Part shown: one piece after another, positions 16,509 through 23,372 of the stretch
Layout: each line of letters begins with the position of its first letter
Position numbering within the stretch: the stretch's first letter is position 1
Assembly (NCBI GenBank): GCA_900549295.1
Contig: URNG01000011.1
Location: forward strand, 1-46,665
Direction of reading: 5' to 3'
From: an uncultured Rhodocyclaceae bacterium
GTDB taxonomy: Bacteria; Pseudomonadota; Gammaproteobacteria; Burkholderiales; Rhodocyclaceae
DNA: 46,665 bases
Made by a program: the position numbers and the translations under genes
Notes under the pieces: model-generated
What the model was told of the DNA's origin: nothing
The model's input: the letters and a program-made list of their open reading frames with translations, nothing else
Database searches by the model: none

Positions 16509-17639
16509 ATGCGTGCACGCCACCTCGCCAACATCTACCGCCTCGGCGTCAAGGAATTGTGGAGCTTGGCGCGCGACCCGGCGATGCTGGTGCTGATCGT
16601 CTATGTGTTCACGGTCGGCGTTTACACGGCGGCGACGGCGATGCCGGAAACCCTGCACAAAGTCCCCATCGCCATCGTCGACGAGGACGATTCGCCGCTC
16701 TCGCAGCGCATCGTTTCCGCCTTCTACCCGCCGCAGTTCAACCCGCCGGAGATGATCGCCATGCCGCAGGTCGACCCCGGCATGGACAACGGGCGCTACA
16801 CCTTCGCCCTGCACATTCCGCAGGGTTTCCAGCGCGACGTGCTGGCGCAGCGCGCGCCGGAAATCCAGCTCAACGTGGACGCCACGCGCATGAGCCAGGC
16901 CTTCACCGGCAGCGGCGCGGTGCAGCAGATCGTGCTGGGCGAGATCGACGAATTCGTCCAGCGCCAGCGCGCCGCTCCGGCGCTGCCGGTCGATCTGGCC
17001 CTGCGCGCGCGCTTCAATCCGGCGCTGGAAAAAAGCTGGTTCGGCGGGCTGACGCAGATCATCAACTACATCACCATGCTGTCGATCGTGCTGACCGGCG
17101 CGGCGCTGATCCGCGAACGCGAGCACTGCACCATCGAACACCTGCTGGTGATGCCGGTGACGCCGACCGAGATCATGCTCTCGAAAATCTGGTCGATGGG
17201 ACTGGTGGTGCTGGTGTCGGCCAGCCTGTCCATGAACCTGGTCGTGCGCGGACTGATCGGCGCGCCGGTGGAAGGCTCGCTGCCGCTGTTTTTCAGCGGC
17301 GCGGCGCTGTGCCTGTTCGCCACCACCTCGATGGGGATTTTCCTGGCGACGCTGGCGCGCAACATGCCGCAGTTCGGCATGCTGATGCTGCTCATCCTGC
17401 TGCCGCTGGAAATGCTCTCCGGCGGCAGCACGCCGCGCGAGAGCATGCCCGAACTGGTGCAGAACATCATGCTCGCCGCGCCCACCACCCACTTCGTCGA
17501 AATCGGCCAGGCCATCCTCTACCGCGGGGCCGGCATCGAAGTGGTCTGGAAGCAGTTCCTCTGGCTGCTGGTGATCGGCAGCGTGTTGTTCGCGCTGTCG
17601 CTGGCGCGCTTTCGCAAGACCATCAGCCAGATGGCCTGA
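16509..17639 (+). CDS. ABC-2 type transporter permease, YhhJ/YbhR-like
   Basis: 376 residues: a membrane segment near the N-terminus (DPAMLVLIVYVFTVGVYTAA), a periplasmic domain of about 140 residues, then five C-terminal membrane segments, with the family signature EREHCTIEHLLVMPVTPTEI. It would pair with the permease half of the RbbA-like protein to form the exporter's membrane channel. The start ATG 16509 follows the previous stop by one base, so the genes are surely co-translated. Substrate unknown; homologous systems export drugs or bile salts. Confidence 0.93.
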   Translation: MRARHLANIYRLGVKELWSLARDPAMLVLIVYVFTVGVYTAATAMPETLHKVPIAIVDEDDSPLSQRIVSAFYPPQFNPPEMIAMPQVDPGMDNGRYTFALHIPQGFQRDVLAQRAPEIQLNVDATRMSQAFTGSGAVQQIVLGEIDEFVQRQRAAPALPVDLALRARFNPALEKSWFGGLTQIINYITMLSIVLTGAALIREREHCTIEHLLVMPVTPTEIMLSKIWSMGLVVLVSASLSMNLVVRGLIGAPVEGSLPLFFSGAALCLFATTSMGIFLATLARNMPQFGMLMLLILLPLEMLSGGSTPRESMPELVQNIMLAAPTTHFVEIGQAILYRGAGIEVVWKQFLWLLVIGSVLFALSLARFRKTISQMA

Positions 17640-17671
17640 TTAACGATAAACGCAAAAAAGGACACAAACCG

Positions 17672-19030
17672 ATGTTTTCACTGACCAGCCTTGGCGGCGC
17701 CGGCACCGTGACCGGCTCCAAGCATCTGCTGACCTGCGGCAACACGCGGATACTGATCGACTGCGGCTTGTTCCAGGGTTTGAAGAATCTGCGCGAACTG
17801 AACTGGATGCGCCTGCCCGTCGATCCCCGCAAGATCGACGCGGTGGTGCTGACGCACGCCCATCTGGATCATTGCGGCTATCTGCCGCGTCTGGTGCTGG
17901 ACGGCTTCCGGGGCCGCATATTCTCGACCCCGGCCACCCGCGACGTCGCCGAATTGATCCTGCTGGACAGCGCCTGGTTGCAGGAAAAGGACGCCGAATT
18001 CGCCAACCGCATGGGTTTTTCCAAACACAAGCCGGCGCTGCCGCTGTACACGCTGCCCGACGCGAAACGCACGCTGACGCATTTCACGCCGCTTTCCCTG
18101 CACCAGAAAATCGACCTGCCCGGCGGCGCGACCCTCATGCTGCGCCGGGCGGGCCACATCCTCGGCGCGGCCACGGCCGAGATCGAAGTCAGGGGCAAGC
18201 GCCTCGTGTTTTCGGGCGACCTCGGGCGCTATGACGATCCGGTCATGCACGACCCCGAGCCGGTGCGCGAGGCGGACTACATCGTCATCGAATCCACCTA
18301 CGGCAACCGCCGCCACGACCCGACCGACCCGGTGCCGGCTCTGGGCGAGATCGTCGAGCGCACCACGCGGCGCGGCGGCACGGTGGTCATCCCGGCCTTC
18401 GCCGTCGGGCGCGCCCAGTCGCTGATCCACAACCTGTGGCAACTGCGCCGGCAAGGCGGGCTGCACAACATCCCGGTCTATCTGGACAGCCCGATGGCGA
18501 GCAACGCCACCGCGCTCCTGCACGCCTACCGCGACGAGCACAAATTGAGCGATCACGATTTCCGGGCCGCTTTCGCCGCCGTGACTTACGTGCAGGACGT
18601 GGAGGAATCCAAGGCGCTGTCGGCCAACCCGTTCCCGAAAGTCATCATTTCGGCCAGTGGCATGGCCACCGGCGGGCGGGTGCTGCACCACATCGCGGCC
18701 TTTGCCGGAAGCCACCAGAACACGCTCTTGTTCTCGGGCTTCCAGGCCGCCGGCACGCGCGGGCGCAAATTGCTCGAAGGCAGCCGGGAAGTGAAAATCC
18801 ACGGCCGCTGGCTGACCGTGAACGCCGAAGTCGCCGAACTGCCCATGCTCTCCGCGCACGCCGACAGCGATGAACTGCTGCGCTGGCTGTCCGGCTTCGA
18901 GCGCCCGCCGCAACACGTATTCGTCGTGCACGGCGAAGCCGAGGCGTCCGAAGCGCTACGCGAGCGCATTCAGCGCGACCTGAGCTGGAACGCCAGCGTG
19001 CCACGGCAGAATCAGGAATTTTCGCTGTAG
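17672..19030 (+). CDS. Metallo-beta-lactamase/beta-CASP RNase-like protein
   Basis: 452 residues with the CPSF/RNase J-type architecture. Metallo-beta-lactamase motif 2 is THAHLDHCGYLP (H62, H64, D66, H67), further metal ligands lie in RAGHILGAATAEI and VFSGDLGRYDDP, and the beta-CASP region has VIESTYGNRRH, PAFAVGRAQ and the final SAHADSDELL. The RMMBL C-terminal domain is present. These proteins cut RNA; some are annotated as exonucleases, but the substrate here is unknown. The start ATG 17672 follows the permease by 32 bases. The last 74 bases (18957-19030) recur in diverged form at 22063-22136, on the far side of the accessory island, which suggests this 3' end was used as an integration or recombination site. 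Confidence 0.93.
   Translation: MFSLTSLGGAGTVTGSKHLLTCGNTRILIDCGLFQGLKNLRELNWMRLPVDPRKIDAVVLTHAHLDHCGYLPRLVLDGFRGRIFSTPATRDVAELILLDSAWLQEKDAEFANRMGFSKHKPALPLYTLPDAKRTLTHFTPLSLHQKIDLPGGATLMLRRAGHILGAATAEIEVRGKRLVFSGDLGRYDDPVMHDPEPVREADYIVIESTYGNRRHDPTDPVPALGEIVERTTRRGGTVVIPAFAVGRAQSLIHNLWQLRRQGGLHNIPVYLDSPMASNATALLHAYRDEHKLSDHDFRAAFAAVTYVQDVEESKALSANPFPKVIISASGMATGGRVLHHIAAFAGSHQNTLLFSGFQAAGTRGRKLLEGSREVKIHGRWLTVNAEVAELPMLSAHADSDELLRWLSGFERPPQHVFVVHGEAEASEALRERIQRDLSWNASVPRQNQEFSL
18957..19030 (+). repeat. Direct repeat, copy A (3' end of RNase gene)
   Basis: This 74-base segment codes the last 24 or so codons of the RNase gene, including its stop. Aligned without gaps to copy B at 22063-22136 it differs at 7 positions. 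It forms the left boundary of the 19.0-22.1 kb island. Confidence 0.85.
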
Positions 19031-19201
19031 CCGGGGAAGCCATGCTGGTCGAGCGGCTGACGTCATCAATATGCTCCGGCTTGATGAAATCCTAGGCAAT
19101 AACTTTCAGTATTTGGTGTATCCGATTGCTCAGTCTGGCGCTTTAATCGAGCCTTGCTGCGAAGGCGGTCGTTGCAGGGGCAATTCCATGTTTCTGAAGA
19201 T

Positions 19202-19837
19202 TCACTCCCATGACTTGGAATAGTCCCGGTTACGAAACAGCTCGGGCAGGCCGGAGACCTGTTTGAATCGCAATACCTCGTCGTCGTCCATGCCAAGTTC
19301 GCGGGCCACATCGATCTCACTCAAACCAGCCTTGAGTAACGTCACAACGATCTCGGTCATGGGCAAAACGCCATGCACACCGCGTGCGCGGTTGTGACGG
19401 ATGGTGGAGGCGATCCGGTCAGCAGTATCCGCGCGATCACCGCGGATGATTACGATGGGGACGTAACCGTGCAATCGCTTGCGGATGCGGCCTGCCTTCT
19501 TTCCCACGCGCTGCCGGTGGAAGCCATCGACAACCACGTACTTGTCATCCTGCTCTTGATGCGTGACGATCGGCTGGGTGTAACCATCAGCGTCGATGGA
19601 CAACTCCAGCAGTTTCATTTCCGGTGGCGCCACAGTGTTCGGGTTGTAGTCATTGGCTTCGATGTGATCGGTCGGTACCCATTGCACGCAATCCACTGGT
19701 TCGTCCGCGAACGGACTGTACTTACGCAACTGTCGTCGTATCTGGTTGAGGGCTTCGATCCGGCGTGCCAGCGGCAAGCTGGCCAGTTCGCCGAACAGGG
19801 TTTCTGTGCGCATCACTAGATTCGCGACTCGTGGCAT
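19202..19837 (-). CDS. IbrB-like ParB/Spo0J-domain protein
   Basis: 211 residues. An N-terminal helical segment (LASLPLARRIEALNQIRRQL) precedes a ParB N-terminal nuclease-like domain with WVPTDHIEANDYNPNTVAP, then YTQPIVTHQE and VVVDGFHRQRVGKK (the conserved GxHR-type box). The C-terminal helix-turn-helix-like part is GLSEIDVARELGMDDDEVLRF. The family includes IbrB, which acts with IbrA as a regulator of eib genes in E. coli. ParB-fold proteins bind CTP or DNA; here the partner appears to be the IbrA-like protein two genes upstream. It overlaps the GNAT gene by 116 bases, so the true start could be the later ATG (MRTETLF, at 19813). Confidence 0.85.
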   Translation of the reverse strand: MPRVANLVMRTETLFGELASLPLARRIEALNQIRRQLRKYSPFADEPVDCVQWVPTDHIEANDYNPNTVAPPEMKLLELSIDADGYTQPIVTHQEQDDKYVVVDGFHRQRVGKKAGRIRKRLHGYVPIVIIRGDRADTADRIASTIRHNRARGVHGVLPMTEIVVTLLKAGLSEIDVARELGMDDDEVLRFKQVSGLPELFRNRDYSKSWE

Positions 19838-20267
19838 GTGCGTTCCTCTTCAACATGACCCAGGCTCCCCGGGTGGTTTGTATGTAAAAACCATGTGGCA
19901 ACAGAAAGGGCACGCTGGTCTGCGGAATGTTCAACGTGCAGTCCAAACCTAAGCCATCGATATAGTCGAACACCTGCCGACGCAGTTCTCGAAATAGCCC
20001 TTGCTTGCGCGCCTCGGCGCGTAGATAGCCGTTGCGGATGCGTATCCCTTGGGACTGGTGTTCGACGCTGATGAAGCCAAGCACCCGTTTGCCGCCCTTG
20101 TTTCGCACGACGAACCAGCGATAGCGAGGCCCATCGTTCAGGGGATAACCGCCACACTCACGACGCACCGTGGCGCTGGCGAAGAAGCGGCCCATCTGAG
20201 CGAAAAATACGGCCTCGTCGTCGTACGAGCGGAGCTGCGCAAATTCGCAATTTTCCAGGCGGATCAT
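19722..20267 (-). CDS. GNAT-family acetyltransferase
   Basis: 181 residues. The core GNAT fold is visible: strand-rich segments with WFVVRNKGGKRVLGFISVEH, then NGYLRAEARKQGLFRELRRQ, which holds the acetyl-CoA pyrophosphate loop (R-K-Q-G-L-F), and a terminal strand GFYIQTTRGAWVMLKRN. The last 40 residues beyond that are low-complexity and lie in the overlap with the ParB-like gene, so the fold probably ends near residue 142. It starts at ATG 20267, overlapping the IbrA-like stop by four bases (ATGA), so it is translationally coupled to it. The target is unknown. A GNAT gene between the IbrA- and IbrB-type genes suggests a joint function. Confidence 0.8.
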   Translation of the reverse strand: MIRLENCEFAQLRSYDDEAVFFAQMGRFFASATVRRECGGYPLNDGPRYRWFVVRNKGGKRVLGFISVEHQSQGIRIRNGYLRAEARKQGLFRELRRQVFDYIDGLGLDCTLNIPQTSVPFLLPHGFYIQTTRGAWVMLKRNAHATSRESSDAHRNPVRRTGQLAAGTPDRSPQPDTTTVA

Positions 20268-21490
20268 GAGGCGCCCCCCTCACTGGGTCGCAGCGATTCG
20301 ACGTCACGCTGGGCAAAGCCGAAAGATAGCGAGCGCGCCATGTCCTGCTTGAGCAGCGAAAGCGCCACACGGCGCCAGGACGGCTGCTTCTTGCGATTCT
20401 CCAATTCCGGCACGCCGGCATCAGGCCACTGCGCAAGCGGATAGTCATGCTTGGCCCACCACCGGATGAAAACCTCGATTCGGCGCATATAGACCTCGCG
20501 CAATACATCAGGCATGCTCTGGAGCAGGAACTGGCTGTATTGCTCCCAGGTGCTGAAGGTCGGCGGCAGTCCCAGGCCGCCCCGGTATCCCAGGAATTGC
20601 TGGCGGCAGTAGCGGGCCGCGTAGTTCGCTCCGGCCACACGCTTGACTACCCGGAACCAAGTGTCGGGTTCAAGCTTGTGGAATAAATCTAGCCCTTTGC
20701 GCTGGTCGTCACCGTAAGGCTGGCAGATACGCATCTGCGAGAATGGCACGCCGGCCAGGTACATGTGATCGTACAGCCGGTTGTAGGCGTGTCCCTGTTC
20801 GCCCATATAGCGCCACAGATCCTCGAACTTCCAGTCGTAGATCGGAAAGAAGGTGACGGCGCGACCGCGCGTAAGGTCGCGCGCGCTCCACGTGATCGGT
20901 GTCTGGGTGCCTGGTGGCGTCCAGGCCCGTTTTTTGACGCGTGCGCGCCGCTTGACGGCCAGGTAGCGGTTCAGAGATTCATCGGCGCGAATGCCGACTA
21001 GGAAAGCCGTCGGCACATCCTGCGCGAGCCATTCGTTGAATGCGGGTACGAACTGCTCGAATTCCATACGATGGCGGTAGAAAGGGAAGAAGGCCGGATC
21101 GCTGACGACCGCCGGATGCTGGGGCATAGGCCGTATCCAGTCAGCTTCACGCCCCGGCTCCCAGGCGCACCAGTAAGGTTCTTGCAGGCTTGAGGCGTTG
21201 CGCAGATTGATCGGCAGGCAAATCCACCAGGGGCGTACATCATCACGGCTGAACATCTCATCGACATGCGCGATGGTTGCCTGATACTGCCCCTCCAGAT
21301 CGATGAACAATGCGTCCACCGGCCCACGCCCTATTTCGCGGGCAACCTCCAGGGCCAAGTGGAGCGTGACCGAGCTGTCCTTGCCACCGGAGAAGGCCAC
21401 GCACACTCTTTCGAAGTGCTGGAAGATCAACCTGATGCGTTCCTTGGCCGCCTCATAGACGTTGAGATCGCGGTAGTGTTTGCCTGCCAT
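20264..21490 (-). CDS. IbrA-like PAPS reductase-family protein (DUF3440 type)
   Basis: 408 residues. The PP-loop ATP pyrophosphatase motif is VCVAFSGGKDSSVTLHLALE near residues 31-50, and the rest follows the long IbrA/DUF3440 pattern (WICLPINLRNASS, FLVGIRADESLNRYL, FFPIYDWKFEDLWRYMGEQG, GVPFSQMRICQPYGDDQRKG). The PP-loop fold is shared with PAPS reductase and with DndC, the sulfur-transfer enzyme of DNA phosphorothioation. No cysteine desulfurase, DndD or DndE is nearby, so phosphorothioation by the standard route is not supported. ATG 21490 is chosen; it overlaps the preceding small gene by 38 bases. In E. coli the homologue acts with IbrB. Confidence 0.88.
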   Translation of the reverse strand: MAGKHYRDLNVYEAAKERIRLIFQHFERVCVAFSGGKDSSVTLHLALEVAREIGRGPVDALFIDLEGQYQATIAHVDEMFSRDDVRPWWICLPINLRNASSLQEPYWCAWEPGREADWIRPMPQHPAVVSDPAFFPFYRHRMEFEQFVPAFNEWLAQDVPTAFLVGIRADESLNRYLAVKRRARVKKRAWTPPGTQTPITWSARDLTRGRAVTFFPIYDWKFEDLWRYMGEQGHAYNRLYDHMYLAGVPFSQMRICQPYGDDQRKGLDLFHKLEPDTWFRVVKRVAGANYAARYCRQQFLGYRGGLGLPPTFSTWEQYSQFLLQSMPDVLREVYMRRIEVFIRWWAKHDYPLAQWPDAGVPELENRKKQPSWRRVALSLLKQDMARSLSFGFAQRDVESLRPSEGGAS

Positions 21491-21821
21491 GCGGCCCCGT
21501 TTCCTCTATTCGTATAAGTGGATCATCTACCGCTCCCGCTGCGCAGGGCGCCGCCCTTGCGGTGTGGCGGTCGTCGGCCCGGTTTCTTTTATGGATGTCC
21601 GCCATGTTCAATGCCGCGTTGATCCGCTCAGGCAACTGCTGAATCTCCGCGTCATCACGGTTGCCAAACAGCCCCATCAAGTGCAGGTTGCCCACGGCGG
21701 CAAAGTAGGCGGTCGTCCCCAAGCGTTCGAGTTCGCCGGCATCGAGCGCTGGCTCAACTCGTCGCAGCGCTCTGACACCTTCGACAATATGTTCCGTTGC
21801 GCGCGTGATTACTCGATTCAT
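21453..21821 (-). CDS. Small unknown protein, first gene of the island operon
   Basis: 122 residues; I do not recognise the family. Residues 1-75 are helical and look like a folded domain (MNRVITRATEHIVEGVRALR; TTAYFAAVGNLHLMGLFGNR; AEIQQLPERINAALNMADIH). The remaining tail is Arg/Ala-rich, overlaps the IbrA-like start, and may not be conserved. The start ATG 21821-21819 sits directly against a 17-base inverted repeat and only about 20 bases from a consensus -10, so the leader is very short. That position suits an autoregulatory small protein, but no helix-turn-helix is obvious. Confidence 0.5.
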   Translation of the reverse strand: MNRVITRATEHIVEGVRALRRVEPALDAGELERLGTTAYFAAVGNLHLMGLFGNRDDAEIQQLPERINAALNMADIHKRNRADDRHTARAAPCAAGAVDDPLIRIEETGPHGRQTLPRSQRL

Positions 21822-21822
21822 G

Positions 21823-21839
21823 AACGATTGAACATCGTT
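21823..21839. promoter_or_regulatory. Operator-like inverted repeat in the island promoter
   Basis: AACGAT (21823-21828) and ATCGTT (21834-21839) form a perfect six-base inverted repeat with a five-base spacer (TGAAC). It lies between the -10 and the start codon of the first island gene, over the expected transcription start, the usual place for a repressor site. Confidence 0.55.
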
Positions 21840-21841
21840 TC

Positions 21842-21847
21842 ATTATA
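21842..21847 (-). promoter_or_regulatory. Consensus -10 (TATAAT) of the island operon
   Basis: On the minus strand a perfect TATAAT is preceded by a T-rich spacer; the best -35 at 17 bases is TGGTTA (three matches to consensus). The surrounding AT-rich block contrasts with the GC-rich flanks. It would drive the four minus-strand island genes. Confidence 0.6.
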
Positions 21848-22062
21848 TGGCAAAAAATAACATGTAACCATCCCGGTGGACGGGCGCGGAGGGGATGACG
21901 CAAGGATGGGGAGGCTCGCTGCTGCGGGAACTGCCAGCCTCAGGGTGGGCGGATCGCCAGCCCGGGTGGGAAGGGAAATTTTGGCTTTGTTTACGGCCTC
22001 AAAACGCTGGCTGTAGGTGGATTTCCGTGGCTTTCGCTGGTACGGTAATTCGACAGGAAATA

Positions 22063-22136
22063 TACGCGAGCGTATCCAGCGCGACTTGGGCTGGAACGCC
22101 AGCGTGCTGCGGCAGAATCAGGAGTTTTCGCTGTAG
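22063..22136 (+). pseudogene. Direct repeat, copy B: displaced or imported 3' end of the RNase gene
   Basis: Matches copy A over 74 bases with seven differences. Read in the RNase frame, it codes the same C-terminus with two substitutions (Ser to Gly, Pro to Leu) and four codons changed without changing the amino acid, and ends in the same TAG. The similarity stops abruptly at 22063, where ATACGC-GA-GCGTAT forms a 14-base inverted repeat (22062-22075). There is no start codon or upstream domain, so it is a fragment. The pattern of silent changes means it is an older or foreign allele, not a recent copying error. The 240 bases upstream (21822-22062) hold only the island promoter. Confidence 0.8.
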
Positions 22137-22227
22137 TTGCAGTTGCGTTTCGTTGGTCGTGATTCGCTGACGGCAGGGTTTTCCCGCACGGGAGTTCGTA
22201 TCCGCCAGCGTATCCGTCGGCAATAAA

Positions 22228-22255
22228 AACAGCCCCGGCTGGAACCGGGGCTGTT
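22228..22255 (-). terminator. Intrinsic terminator of dps
   Basis: Stem AACAGCCCCGG (22228-22238) pairs with CCGGGGCTGTT (22245-22255) around a six-base loop; on the minus strand the stem is followed by a T run (GTTTTTATTG). It lies 27 bases past the dps stop. Confidence 0.85.
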
Positions 22256-22281
22256 TGGCTTTGGATGACAGCCAGTCGGTA

Positions 22282-22776
22282 TCAGTCTTCCAGCAGGCTG
22301 CGCAGCATCCAGGCGGTTTTTTCGTGCACGTCCAGGCGTTGGGTGAGCAGGTCGGCGGTCGGTTGGTCGTCCACCTCGCCCACCAGCGGCAGCAGTTTGC
22401 GGGCGGTGCGGGCGGTGGCTTCCTGGGCGGCGACCAGGTGGCGCACCATGTCGGTGGCCTTGGGCACGCCGTCCACTTCCTTGATCGAGGCGAGCTTGAC
22501 GAATTCCTTGTAGGTGCCGGGGGCGGCGAAGCCGAGGGCGCGGATGCGTTCTGCGATCTGGTCGAGCGCATTCCATTGCTCGGTGTACTGCCCCATGAAC
22601 ATGGCGTGCAGGCTGTTGAACTGCGGGCCGGTGACGTTCCAGTGGAAATTGTGCGTCATCAGGTAGAGGGTGTAGCTGTCGGCGAGCAGCCCGGACAGGC
22701 CCTTGACGATCTTGGCGCGGTCGGCTTCCGAAATGCCGATGTCGATATTCGGGGTTTTGACTTTCTTGGCACTCAT
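22282..22776 (-). CDS. dps: Dps-family DNA-protecting ferritin-like protein
   Basis: Forms 12-subunit shells that oxidise and store iron and shield DNA in stress and stationary phase. 164 residues, normal length. The ferroxidase-site ligands lie in LMTHNFHWNVTGPQFNSLH and in QYTEQWNALDQIAERIRALG. The C-terminus EKTAWMLRSLLED is typical. Start ATG 22776 has AGGAG nearby (CAGGAGATCGTC). A candidate -10 (TATAGT) is at 22840-22835 and the terminator is downstream, so it is monocistronic. The rpoS gene lies in the same window, a likely regulator. Confidence 0.96.
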   Translation of the reverse strand: MSAKKVKTPNIDIGISEADRAKIVKGLSGLLADSYTLYLMTHNFHWNVTGPQFNSLHAMFMGQYTEQWNALDQIAERIRALGFAAPGTYKEFVKLASIKEVDGVPKATDMVRHLVAAQEATARTARKLLPLVGEVDDQPTADLLTQRLDVHEKTAWMLRSLLED

Positions 22777-22834
22777 GACGATCTCCTGAATTGAAATGAC
22801 GGATTGCTCAAGCCGTTCGGCTGGACACTGGGTA

Positions 22835-22840
22835 ACTATA
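22835..22840 (-). promoter_or_regulatory. Candidate -10 (TATAGT) for dps
   Basis: TATAGT on the minus strand, 59 bases before the dps ATG. A TTGGCT lies 19 bases further upstream, a longer than ideal spacer. A sigma-S-type promoter would tolerate a weak -35. Confidence 0.4.
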
Positions 22841-22875
22841 GTGCAAAACCGGTCTGGCCAGCCAATTGGACTTGT

Positions 22876-23331
22876 TTATGTGGGCGATTGCACCCCTGCA
22901 TCCGCGCTTGCGGCGCCGTTCAGAAAGGCGCAGGCGGCGGGTGGCGCCAGGATGCGAAAAGGCAGGCGGGTGCGCCCGCGCAGTTTGAGCAGCGCCTTGT
23001 CCTTGCTGACCAGGCAATCGGCCCGGGCGCGGGCGGCGAGTTCGAGGAATTTCTGGTCGTCGCGGTCGCGGCAAAGCGGCAGGGGCGGCGCGCTGCCGGA
23101 GGGGCAAGGGCTGACGAGGGTGGTGTAACGCGTCCAGCGGGCGGCCTGCATTTCCGGCGTCAGTTTCAGTTGCGGATAGGTCAGCACGCGCGCCAGTTCG
23201 TCGAGGGTGCGCTCGTCCGCCAGGCAGGCGATGCGGCCGCTTTCGAGCGCGTGCATCAGGGGCTGGGCGTCGGTATTGGCCCAGTGGAACAGGTCGAGCA
23301 CCACGTTGGTGTCGAGGACGAAGCGCAGCAT
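22876..23331 (-). CDS. PIN-domain protein, putative toxin (PIN_3/COG1569 type)
   Basis: 151 residues. A PIN nuclease fold with the conserved acidic residues: LDTNVVLD at the N-terminus, DERTLDELARVL, CRDRDDQKFLELA and DCLVSKDKALL. Members cleave RNA and are often toxins, but no antitoxin gene lies beside it; upstream on the other strand is dusC. The start MLRFVLDTN at 23331 is chosen over the in-frame codon seven residues earlier, which lies inside the shared promoter. If transcribed from the minus-strand TATAAT at 23344-23339, the message would be almost leaderless. The C-terminal 20 residues are Ala/Gly-rich and may be non-essential. Confidence 0.85.
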   Translation of the reverse strand: MLRFVLDTNVVLDLFHWANTDAQPLMHALESGRIACLADERTLDELARVLTYPQLKLTPEMQAARWTRYTTLVSPCPSGSAPPLPLCRDRDDQKFLELAARARADCLVSKDKALLKLRGRTRLPFRILAPPAACAFLNGAASADAGVQSPT

Positions 23332-23338
23332 GGCGCGG

Positions 23339-23346
23339 ATTATAAT
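23339..23346. promoter_or_regulatory. Overlapping divergent -10 elements for dusC and the PIN gene
   Basis: The eight bases ATTATAAT contain TATAAT on the plus strand (23341-23346, toward dusC) and TATAAT on the minus strand (23344-23339, toward the PIN gene). Two polymerases cannot bind both at once, so the two genes may be expressed in competition. The -35 regions are weak on both sides. Confidence 0.55.
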
Positions 23347-23372
23347 GCGCACCCGTTTTGCCTGTTTTCCCC

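Larger units (their letters stand above)
19031..22136. mobile_element. Putative 3.1-kb accessory island inserted at the 3' end of the RNase gene
   Basis: Inferred from the two copies of the RNase gene 3' end at its borders, a visibly lower GC content than the flanks, and a self-contained four-gene minus-strand operon of IbrA/IbrB-type genes. No integrase, transposase or terminal inverted repeats are visible, so it is either a non-autonomous element, a decayed integrative element, or a cassette swapped by homologous recombination. The 171 bases from 19031 to 19201 hold no gene I can support. Confidence 0.6.

Noticed and set aside
19031..19201. Insertion sequence or integrase remnant left of the island operon
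   Set aside because: No recognisable transposase or integrase segment in any frame and no terminal inverted repeat.
19373..19819. 148-codon plus-strand open frame in the island
   Set aside because: Antisense to the ParB-domain gene, whose protein has recognised motifs.
20264..21490. DNA phosphorothioation (Dnd) system
   Set aside because: The PP-loop protein is of IbrA type and no dndA, B, D or E partners are present in the window.
21895..22170. 91-codon plus-strand open frame between the island operon and dps
   Set aside because: Trp/Cys/Arg-rich, crosses the RNase-end copy in the wrong frame, and has no ribosome site.
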